Assembly: GCA_027488335.1 (NCBI GenBank) | Contig: JAIYBU010000191.1 | Coordinates: forward strand, 1-40,443 | DNA: 40,443 bases | Source of the DNA: Cytophagaceae bacterium | GTDB taxonomy: Bacteria > Bacteroidota > Bacteroidia > Cytophagales > Spirosomataceae | Reading direction: 5' to 3' | In this document: positions 28,853 to 35,127 of the stretch, in pieces | Numbering within the stretch: position 1 is the stretch's first letter | How the letters are laid out: each line of letters starts with the position of its first letter | Translations under genes and position numbers: made by a program | Notes under the pieces: generated by a model | What the model was told of the DNA's origin: nothing | Seen by the model: only the letters and a program-made list of their open reading frames with translations | Databases searched by the model: none

Positions 28853-29443
28853 GCATAATTGTTTGATAATGAGTAATTTGACCTGAAAAGAGATGGAGGT
28901 AGGAGAGGAAGGACAGTAATTAAAACTTTAAAGTTTGTGTGGGAAAATACATTAGTAAATGAGATTACCTGCAATCTAACAAAAGGGAGTCTATAAAGTA
29001 ACATAGATTCTATCACAACGAGATTTAACTACAAGTTCAATTTTCAAAGATTTCGGACGGGTTGTGCTTGGCTATATGCTTTGAGATAAGAGTGATATGC
29101 TCACATTAAATAAACTAAACAAGTCGTAGATTTAGCCAACAGCAACTTAATCTTATTTTAATCTGAAGGAAAGGTTTTTCAAAAAAAAAACTCCCCAATA
29201 ATAGTGCTTTTTTAAGGCACTCATCGCCATAATCTTAATCCTTATAAGCCTAATTTTCGGAAACGTAATCTTGATTTTTTGAATTTGGTCAATTTCTAAG
29301 CCATCAGATAAATTATTGTCACCAAAAACTAATGTTACAATTTGATGAGCTTGTCCAAAAAATCTAAAGTGAGAAGACCGAGGAAAATTCATTACCAAAA
29401 TTTCTGTATCGAATTACTGAAAGCTTCAAATTGTGTAGGTTAG
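28853..29443. other. Gene-poor stretch without a supported gene
   Basis: About 590 nt after the Nudix regulator. All frames are broken by frequent stops. An 81-codon minus-strand frame at 29153-29398 lacks recognisable features and is not accepted. The composition is ragged, as in decayed DNA. No RNA gene was seen. Confidence 0.5.
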
Positions 29444-29617
29444 CATTGGTTTTGCTATCAAGATAATTACCCCACCGACCCCTCGGCCGATGAATCGAAC
29501 CGAGATTCTAACAAAGGAATTGTGAGTTATCAATACACACCGTATTTGCTTTTGTTAGAAAAGATGCAAGTATTGAACACCAATAAATACGAATTGATAA
29601 AATATTTTGATAAATAA
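29444..29617 (+). pseudogene. Remnant: C-terminal ~57 codons of a lost gene
   Basis: An open frame without a start codon, bounded upstream by TAG at 29441 and ending in TAA at 29615-29617. It reads HWFCYQDNYPTDPSADES, then GIVSYQYTPYLLLLEKMQ and a KYELIKYFDK end. The sequence is protein-like in composition and codon use, unlike the flanking decayed DNA, so it is probably the surviving tail of a deleted gene. I do not recognise the family. Confidence 0.45.
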
Positions 29618-29760
29618 TTAGAATTATTCCCAATTTCGTATATTTAATGTCGTAAATAATAAGCTAACATTAATCGACAAATTTGCTAATAGCTCAATAG
29701 TAGTATATAAGTTTATTAGGACTGTCGACTATTGACCATGGATTCCTTAACTACCTTAAA

Positions 29761-31302
29761 ATGAATAAAATTCTCAGCATTTGTTTCCTTTTTTTTGCAT
29801 CTCATTATTTATTGGCACAAAATACGATACGTTACAAAAATGAGGTTTTTAATTCGATTGATTCTTTAAAAAATATTCAATACGGCGAGGCAAAAAATAT
29901 CAATAATGAATCTGAAAAATTGTTTTTAGATATTTACTCGCCCAATGCCGATACGCTTAAAAAACGCCCTTTGATTTTATTTGTGCATGGAGGCGGATTT
30001 GTTAATGGCGATAAAGGCAGTGGCTATCCGACTTTATTTTGTGTTGGTTTAGCAAAAAGAGGGTATGTGAGTAGCTCTATCAATTATCGTTTAGGAATCG
30101 AAAAACCAAAGAATGATACATCGTATTTTGAGGCGATGTACAGAGGTATACAAGATGCGAAAGCAGCCGTTCGTTTTTTTAGAAAAAATGCCGAAAAATA
30201 TGGGATAGATACCTCAAAAATATATATCATGGGAGGTTCGGCTGGGTCGAAAGTGGCGATGCACTTGGCATATTTAGACCAAAATGAAGTGCCCACATAT
30301 ATAAATACTTCCAAACTGGGTACTTTGGAAGGGAAAAGCGGAAATGAAGGCTATTCTTCAAAGGTGAATGGCGTAATTAATTGTTGGGGAGCAATGATTG
30401 ATTATAGATGGATGAAGTCAGGTGATGTTCCACTTTTCAGCGTACATGGAACTGGCGATAAAACCGTTCCTTTCGATTCATCCTTCACTTATCATGGCTT
30501 CAAATATGGTAGTTCTATTTTATTTCATAGAGCATTGTCTTTGGGAATCCCGACAGGTTTAAAACTTTTTGATAATGCCGGACACACTTTGGATAATGAT
30601 AAAAATAAGCAAAAACAGGCGTTAGATGAAATAGTACAATGGTTATATACCCAGCTAAATAAGGTCAAGAATTCAGCTGGTATTCTGAGATTTGAAAAGG
30701 AAATTCAGGAATTTGAAAAGCTGGATAAAACTGAATCTTATTCACAAAATGCAATTTTGGTTACTGGGAGTTCATACATTCGTTTATGGAAAACTATTAA
30801 ACAAGATTTAGCTCCTCATGAAATCATTCACCGAGGTTTTGGAGGGTCAAATATTGCTGAAATGGCTTATTATATTGACCGTATTATGGCGAATCACTCA
30901 TTCAAAGCCATTGTGTTTTATTCTGGAAGCAACGACATTACCGCAGGGAATCAAGACAAAACACCCAGTCAGGTTTTAGAAGCCTTCAAATATGTAGTGC
31001 AAAAGGTGCATCAGAGAAGCCCAAATACGCCAATTTATTACATTGCTATTTCACCAAACGAGCGACGTTGGGCAGTACAAAACAAAATCGTAGAAGCGAA
31101 TGAATTATTTAAGAGTTACTGCCAAAATACACCGAATTTGCACTTTATCGAAACTATGCCACAACTATTGAATAAAGACGGTAAATATCAGCCTGATTTA
31201 TACATCACAGACAAACTGCATTTCAATGAAAATGGTTACAAAATATGGTCGGGTTTAATTAAACGTGTTTTAGACAATGATTTTTTTACCAAAATGAAAT
31301 AG
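29761..31302 (+). CDS. Secreted double esterase: alpha/beta hydrolase fused to SGNH/GDSL hydrolase
   Basis: 513 residues with a signal peptide ending near A19-Q20. Residues about 40-300 form an acetyl-esterase-like alpha/beta hydrolase: VHGGGF at 75-80, SINYR, the elbow GGSAG with Ser160, and a catalytic His in DNAGH274. Residues about 328-510 form an SGNH hydrolase: block I LVTGSSYIRLW with nucleophile Ser338 (GSS replaces GDS), block II GFGGSN, block III SGSND with N391, and block V DKLHFNENGY with D484/H487. Both catalytic sets look complete, so the protein may remove two kinds of acyl group from one glycan. It follows a 450-nt region of decayed DNA and ends at a terminator. Confidence 0.9.
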   Translation: MNKILSICFLFFASHYLLAQNTIRYKNEVFNSIDSLKNIQYGEAKNINNESEKLFLDIYSPNADTLKKRPLILFVHGGGFVNGDKGSGYPTLFCVGLAKRGYVSSSINYRLGIEKPKNDTSYFEAMYRGIQDAKAAVRFFRKNAEKYGIDTSKIYIMGGSAGSKVAMHLAYLDQNEVPTYINTSKLGTLEGKSGNEGYSSKVNGVINCWGAMIDYRWMKSGDVPLFSVHGTGDKTVPFDSSFTYHGFKYGSSILFHRALSLGIPTGLKLFDNAGHTLDNDKNKQKQALDEIVQWLYTQLNKVKNSAGILRFEKEIQEFEKLDKTESYSQNAILVTGSSYIRLWKTIKQDLAPHEIIHRGFGGSNIAEMAYYIDRIMANHSFKAIVFYSGSNDITAGNQDKTPSQVLEAFKYVVQKVHQRSPNTPIYYIAISPNERRWAVQNKIVEANELFKSYCQNTPNLHFIETMPQLLNKDGKYQPDLYITDKLHFNENGYKIWSGLIKRVLDNDFFTKMK

Positions 31303-31337
31303 CTTTTCTTGCTCCAAATACAAACATCTTAAAACAA

Positions 31338-31364
31338 AAAAAGCACTCAAATTGAGTGCTTTTT
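31338..31364. terminator. Terminator; original 3' flank of the tRNA-Asp gene
   Basis: 13-bp perfect stem AAAAAGCACTCAA / TTGAGTGCTTTTT. It ends the double-esterase transcript. It directly abuts the 15-bp att repeat and shares its core (GCACTCA/TGAGTGC) with the terminators of both tRNA-Asp genes, so it was probably the tRNA terminator before the island inserted. Confidence 0.85.
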
Positions 31365-31379
31365 GCGGTCTGGACGGGA
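31365..31379. other. Left attachment site (att core)
   Basis: GCGGTCTGGACGGGA, identical to the 3' end of the tRNA-Asp genes and to 36562-36576. Identity stops after this (T instead of C), leaving a 15-bp core. Confidence 0.85.
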
Positions 31380-31426
31380 TTATACAAAGTATTGATTAAC
31401 AGATATTTATGGGCGTTTTTGAGCGG

Positions 31427-31445
31427 GTAGCAAAAAAAGTAGCAA
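31427..31445. promoter_or_regulatory. Candidate integrase arm-type sites, left end
   Basis: Two direct copies of GTAGCAA at 31427 and 31439, 12 nt apart, about 50 nt inside the left att core. The same pair occurs near the right end. Confidence 0.5.
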
Positions 31446-31523
31446 GAGGGCTTGAATTAATTGAGTTATACTTTTTTATATTCCTTTTTATTGCTCCAAC
31501 TGCGAAGATAAAACGATGTTATT

Positions 31524-31685
31524 CTACTCGAGAATTTTATTGATATGTTCAACTCCATTGACTTTATAATTAGTTCTTTTCTGGTATTGGTCGCCAAATG
31601 TAGATTGGTGACTGTCGTATTTTTTTAGATAATTTAGCCATTTGAAATAGTCAGGTTGTATGGTTGGTTTTGCCAGATTTGAGTT
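31524..31685 (-). pseudogene. Remnant: C-terminal ~53 codons of an unidentified gene
   Basis: A minus-strand frame without a start, bounded by stops at 31686-31688 and 31524-31526. It contains KPTIQPDYFKWLNYLKKYD, FGDQYQKRTNYK and a VNGVEHINKILE end. The composition is that of a real soluble protein tail. It is cut on its upstream side close to an 18-bp inverted repeat. The family is not recognised. It lies downstream of the broken XRE gene on the same strand and might be what is left of its partner. Confidence 0.45.
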
Positions 31686-31710
31686 CTATGGCTTAGTTAC
31701 TTGGAAAATC

Positions 31711-31749
31711 ATTTGTATAATTAGGAATCCAATTCCTAATTATACAAAT
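31711..31749. repeat. 18-bp perfect inverted repeat with 3-nt centre
   Basis: Arms ATTTGTATAATTAGGAAT and ATTCCTAATTATACAAAT around CCA. Partial symmetry continues outward (GGAAAATC / TGGTTTTC). There is no T-run typical of a terminator. It lies between the XRE pseudogene and the truncated frame at 31524-31685. It could be abutted transposon ends or a strong hairpin. Confidence 0.75.
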
Positions 31750-31819
31750 TGGTTTTCAAGGCTATAAACTGTCAAGAAAATTAACTGAGAAATGTAGACT
31801 CAAATGAGATGAAAAAATG

Positions 31820-32059
31820 CTATAACTTGTTTAATTCATTGCTCATCTCCTTTCTAATAACACCAACTTCACTGCTAAACATATCTAACACTTGAATTAC
31901 TTTATCTAATCTTAAAGTAGTTTTTCCTCGCTCAAGCTCTCTTATAAAGCGTAGCCCTACACCCGATTTTTGAGCAAGTTCTTCTTGTGCAAGTTTAAGA
32001 TTCTCAGACCACTCTACATTTTTGAAATTGGTCTAATTGGTTAAATTTTTGAGTTTCAT
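31820..32059 (-). pseudogene. HipB-like XRE-family regulator with in-frame TAG
   Basis: An 80-codon frame from the ATG at 32059 to the TAG at 31820. Codon 9 (32033-32035) is TAG and no alternative start is seen before the conserved part. The body reads LAQEELAQKSGVGLRFIRELERGKTTLRLDKVIQVLDMF, a textbook helix-turn-helix of the HipB/y4mF-type antitoxin-repressors of Bacteroidota. Such proteins usually repress their own promoter and pair with a HipA-type kinase, which is missing here. The operator-like inverted repeats at 32179-32237 lie upstream and fit autoregulation. The gene is probably dead, or a recent mutant. Confidence 0.7.
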
Positions 32060-32123
32060 AAATAACTGATAATCAGTAAGTTATTAAGACACACAAAATG
32101 CTGTTTTAAAAATGTAGAGTGGT
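32008..32123. repeat. 16-bp inverted repeat spanning the XRE start region
   Basis: ACCACTCTACATTTTT at 32008-32023 and AAAAATGTAGAGTGGT at 32108-32123, perfect arms separated by 84 nt. The left arm lies inside the XRE frame, directly after the stop-containing part, and the right arm upstream of its ATG. This suggests a small inverted duplication at the broken 5' end. Confidence 0.7.
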
Positions 32124-32134
32124 GTGTAAGATTC

Positions 32135-32320
32135 TTACGTTTTGCCTTTACGAATTGACTAATTTATTGTACATATTATATACCTTATCGGGTATAAAAA
32201 GGGTAATATTTGGTTATAATATACCCGATAAGGTATATTTATTTTAAGAGAAATATCTAATGATAGGTACAAAAATTGAGGTAGTTTTGTCGCAAAAGTT
32301 GTAAATATTTGCGACAAAGA
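32135..32320. repeat. Duplicated noncoding module, copy A
   Basis: About 185 nt that recur at 33849-34022 with roughly four bases in five identical. It holds the operator pair at 32179-32237 and a second perfect 11-bp inverted repeat, TTTGTCGCAAA (32286-32296) / TTTGCGACAAA (32308-32318). The segment AAATTGAGGTAGTTTTGTCG is common to both copies. Confidence 0.8.
32179..32237. promoter_or_regulatory. Paired operator-like 18-mers
   Basis: TATACCTTATCGGGTATA (32179-32196) and its exact reverse complement (32220-32237), 23 nt apart. Each 18-mer is itself a TATACC-N6-GGTATA half-palindrome, a form like HipB operators (TATCC-N8-GGATA). They lie upstream of the XRE pseudogene. Confidence 0.65.
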
Positions 32321-32400
32321 TTTGTTCAAATAAATAACTCATAAAACTTTAACAATTTATAGCTGTCTATTTAACTCGTAATTTTAAAACAAAAATCTTA

Positions 32401-32429
32401 TTGACAGAAAATTATTTAAGTAGGATAAA
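32401..32429 (+). promoter_or_regulatory. Sigma70-like promoter of the AbiE-like pair
   Basis: TTGACA at 32401-32406 and GATAAA at 32424-32429, spaced by exactly 17 nt. This is the general bacterial -35/-10 type rather than the Bacteroidota TAnnTTTG type. The expected start of transcription, around 32436, lies inside the 38-bp palindrome. Confidence 0.5.
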
Positions 32430-32430
32430 T

Positions 32431-32468
32431 CATATATATTTACAATTTGTAAATTGTAAATATATATG
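32431..32468. promoter_or_regulatory. 38-bp perfect palindrome ending on the start codon
   Basis: CATATATATTTACAATTT, centre GT, AAATTGTAAATATATATG: 18-bp perfect arms. The last three bases are the ATG of the winged-helix gene. It can be an operator for that protein, an mRNA hairpin that hides the start codon, or both. Confidence 0.75.
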
Positions 32469-32996
32469 AGAAGTCATAATGGGATGCGACCACATGATAT
32501 AGTGGTACTTTTAAAAATTATTTCGCTAAATAAAGGTGGAATTGAAAAAAAGGAACTCACCAATAAAGCATTGGCTGAATCTTTGAAAATCAGTCCTGCT
32601 GAAATTACCCATTCCCTCAACCGTTCAGCTTTTGCAGGACTTCTGGAGCCTCTGAATAAACGTGTAAACAGACACGCATTGCTTGATTTTTTGAAACATG
32701 GTATCAAATATGTATTTCCAGACCAACCAAGTAAAATTATTCGAGGGATACCAACCGCTCACTCTGCTAAGCCATTGTCAGATATGATACAATCCTCTGA
32801 AAACTATGTTTGGGCAAGTTTAAAAGGGAATATTAAGGGACAAGAAATAACGCCACTTTATGATAAGGTATCTGAAATTGTCGAAAATGATGTGTTTCTT
32901 TACCAGTCATTGGCTTTAATAGATGCAATTAGGGTGGGTAGAAACAGGGAATATATGATTGCCAATCAAGAACTTGAAAAGTTGATTTTAGAATAA
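32466..32996 (+). CDS. Winged-helix protein of an AbiE-like pair (putative antitoxin/repressor)
   Basis: 176 residues, cytoplasmic. Residues about 8-70 form a winged helix-turn-helix (HDIVVLLKIISLNKGGIEKKELTNKALAESLKISPAEITHSLNRSAFAGLL), MarR-like in style. The remaining part is mostly helical with no known motif. Its stop overlaps the start of the nucleotidyltransferase gene by 1 nt (TAATG), so translation is coupled. A DNA-binding protein upstream of a nucleotidyltransferase is the layout of AbiEi/AbiEii type IV toxin-antitoxin systems, though sequence identity with AbiEi is not evident by eye. The start at 32466 is fixed by the palindrome and the conserved N-terminus of the HTH. Confidence 0.75.
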   Translation: MRSHNGMRPHDIVVLLKIISLNKGGIEKKELTNKALAESLKISPAEITHSLNRSAFAGLLEPLNKRVNRHALLDFLKHGIKYVFPDQPSKIIRGIPTAHSAKPLSDMIQSSENYVWASLKGNIKGQEITPLYDKVSEIVENDVFLYQSLALIDAIRVGRNREYMIANQELEKLILE

Positions 32997-33688
32997 TGGT
33001 AAGTTACAATAATAGTATAGCAAGAATCAAAGTGGTTGCTAATGCCTTAGCAGAGCTGAGTGAGAAAACAGTTTTTGTTGGTGGTGCAACAGTAAGTTTG
33101 TATGCAACAGACTCAACCGCCCGAGAATCTCGACCCACTGATGATGTAGATGTAATAGTTGAAATTATCAGTTATTCAAATTATTCACTTTTTGAAGAAA
33201 AATTAAGAGCGGTTGGATTCAGAAATGATGCTGAATCCAGGGTTATTTGTCGCTATAAGATTTAAGGAATCATTGTAGATATAATGCCCATAGATGATGC
33301 TGTATTGGGTTTTTCTAATCTTTGGTACAAAGAGGGTATGAAAAACGCAGTCGAGATAGAGATACATGAAGGTACAAAAGTTTTAATATTTCAAGCTCCC
33401 TATTTTTTAGCTTCAAAATTTGAAGCATTAAAAAACAGAGGGATGTCAGATTTAAGATATAGTTCTGATTTTGAGGATATTATTTACCTTTTTGATAATC
33501 GCCAAGAGTTACTTGAAGAATTAGTCAATGCCAATGAAACAGTAAAAATGTACCTCCAAAATGCTGTTAAGAGTTTGTTGAAACATCCGATTATACGAGA
33601 AGCCATCGAATCAAATGTAGAGCAAGACTTCATTTATGCAAGGGCGAATAATATTATGGAATTGTGGAATAAATTTCTTGAGCAATGA
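32996..33688 (+). pseudogene. AbiEii-like nucleotidyltransferase with one in-frame TAA
   Basis: A single frame of 231 codons. Residues 1-89 contain the nucleotidyltransferase signature VGG (28-30) and PTDDVDV with D50 and D52. TAA at 33263-33265 then interrupts, and the same frame continues GIIVDIMPIDDAVLGFSNLWY ... APYFLASKFEALKNRG ... DFEDIIYLFDNR to the stop at 33688. The part after the stop carries the rest of the fold, including a third acidic position (VDIMP). Loss by one nonsense mutation is the simplest reading. The two pieces (32996-33265; 33284-33688) could only work as split subunits or by readthrough. The family is that of AbiEii/MenT-type toxins that nucleotidylate RNA or other targets. 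Confidence 0.75.
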
Positions 33689-33848
33689 AAATAATAGTAA
33701 TTACTTTGCTGAAATATTACTAATTGTAAAATTACATTATTCTTTTTTAAGTAGTTTTTCTTTTGTGTAATGTAGATAAAACAATACTGGCGTTCGCTTT
33801 CTATTAGCTGAAAAATGAGAAAATTCTCTGCATAGATAGTCCAATCAA

Positions 33849-34022
33849 ACTTATGTTTTGTTTTTACGAATTGACTAATGTATTAAATACCTTATTGGGT
33901 ATAAATACAGTGATATTTGAGTATATTATACCCGATAAGGTATATTTATTTGAAGAGAAATATCTAATTATAGACACTAAAATTGAGGTAGTTTTGTCGA
34001 AAAAGTTGCAAATATTTGCGAC
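33849..34022. repeat. Duplicated noncoding module, copy B
   Basis: Copy of 32135-32320 in the same orientation. It keeps the 18-mers (AATACCTTATTGGGTATA at 33886-33903, TATACCCGATAAGGTATA at 33927-33944) at the same 23-nt spacing. It lacks about 9 nt before the first 18-mer, and its second hairpin is damaged. No gene starts from it on either strand. The two copies flank the AbiE-like pair as direct repeats. Confidence 0.8.
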
Positions 34023-34111
34023 CATTTTAAGAGGAAACTTGGATTATAATATTTTTATCCCAAACATATCTGTAAGCATGTACTTAAGAAAGAATAGTTT
34101 CTGGTATAGAA

Positions 34112-34843
34112 TTATATCTTATCTAAAATATATTTTTGAAACCAGGCTGGGATTTCTTCTGTCTGAAGACTTATCTCTGTTCCCCCAACAATTTCAGCAA
34201 TCCATATTTTGTTATCGCCTGAGTTGTCAAAAATAAAAGTTCTATCTGTGTGCTTAACCGCTTCAAACAATAACTCTAATGAACGATAATATCTTGAAAC
34301 TACCTTTTCGTTTGGAACATTATGGCCGCCAGATTTTACTCGATGCCCAATTCGTAAAAGGTTTATAAGTGGGTCTTCTGTTGCAACGTAGTATAAATAA
34401 GTACGATAACCTTCTATTTGAGCTTTTTTTAGAATTTCAATCTTATCAGGAGATGACATTACAGTCTCAAATGTAAAAGACTTACCCTCATTCAAAAGTT
34501 TATGACGCAAAAAGTCTGTCAGAATCGCACTTAAATAAGAATCAAAACCAAGGTTATGAAAAGAAATAAACCCTTTTTCTACATAAGTTATTTCATGTAC
34601 GAAATCACTATTTTCGGAGCGTTCCGTAAGTGGATGGTCTAAAAAAAAACGCACAATTTCGTTTCTATTGGTATTGATATTAAAATCTCTAATATCTAAA
34701 TATCCCTGTCGATTTATTTCTTTTTCAATCTCGTCAGGATTAAGATAATATCCCAAAAGACTATCTGAAATAACAGATTTGATGGTACTTTTTCCTGAAC
34801 CATTGGGTCCAGCAAAAATGCGTAATCGTCGTTTTGACATCAC
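34112..34843 (-). CDS. Zeta-toxin-like P-loop kinase
   Basis: 243 residues. Walker A is GPNGSGKST at residues 12-20, followed by YLNPDEIEKEI with Asp37 in the place of the zeta-toxin catalytic/binding Asp. Then come SFTFETVMSSPDK and HRVKSGGHNVPNEKVVSRYYRSLEL, the substrate-binding region of zeta-type UDP-sugar kinases. Zeta toxins phosphorylate UDP-GlcNAc and block wall synthesis. This shorter branch is widespread in Bacteroidota and cyanobacteria and its substrate is not proven. The ATG overlaps the antitoxin stop by 4 nt, so the pair is translationally coupled. It is intact, unlike the neighbouring system. Confidence 0.88.
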   Translation of the reverse strand: MMSKRRLRIFAGPNGSGKSTIKSVISDSLLGYYLNPDEIEKEINRQGYLDIRDFNINTNRNEIVRFFLDHPLTERSENSDFVHEITYVEKGFISFHNLGFDSYLSAILTDFLRHKLLNEGKSFTFETVMSSPDKIEILKKAQIEGYRTYLYYVATEDPLINLLRIGHRVKSGGHNVPNEKVVSRYYRSLELLFEAVKHTDRTFIFDNSGDNKIWIAEIVGGTEISLQTEEIPAWFQKYILDKI

Positions 34844-35064
34844 TTGGAAATTATATATTTTTTTTGAATAACAGCAATCGGTTTTTCAATCTCTTTGATA
34901 ATTTTCCGAGAGCCATCAGGAGAAACTTCAATAAGTTTTCCATTTTCTGCAATCATAACTTTATCACCTTCAGCTAAACTTCTCCAGTAGGCTTGCTTGG
35001 TAGCTGTTTCTGCTAAATATGGAATCTGTTCTTCGAGGAATGTGATTTCTTTTTCAGTTAACAT
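34840..35064 (-). CDS. Antitoxin of the zeta-like system
   Basis: 74 residues from the ATG at 35064; an in-frame TTG seven codons earlier is less likely. It begins MLTEKEITFLEEQIPYLAE, an amphipathic helix, followed by AYWRSLAEGDKVMIAENGKLIEVSPDGSRKIIKE, a small beta region. It sits directly upstream of the kinase with an ATGA overlap, and small proteins of this kind regularly precede zeta-like kinases. It should bind and neutralise the toxin. No DNA-binding motif is evident, so autoregulation may rely on another protein. The role rests mainly on context. Confidence 0.75.
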   Translation of the reverse strand: MLTEKEITFLEEQIPYLAETATKQAYWRSLAEGDKVMIAENGKLIEVSPDGSRKIIKEIEKPIAVIQKKYIISK

Positions 35065-35127
35065 GTTTTTTTTGACTTTGTACAAATTTAGTATTACTTG
35101 AGTTGCAATGCAAGTATTTGTGTTTCA

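Noticed and set aside
29153..29398. 81-codon open frame on the - strand
   Set aside because: No recognisable motif, preceded and followed by stop-rich DNA; probably chance or a very old remnant.
33263..33265. Programmed recoding of TAA in the nucleotidyltransferase gene
   Set aside because: No selenocysteine or readthrough signal is seen and TAA is the least likely stop for recoding. A nonsense mutation is simpler.
33853..34236. 127-codon open frame on the + strand
   Set aside because: It runs through copy B of the noncoding module and then antisense into the zeta-like kinase. No protein-like features.
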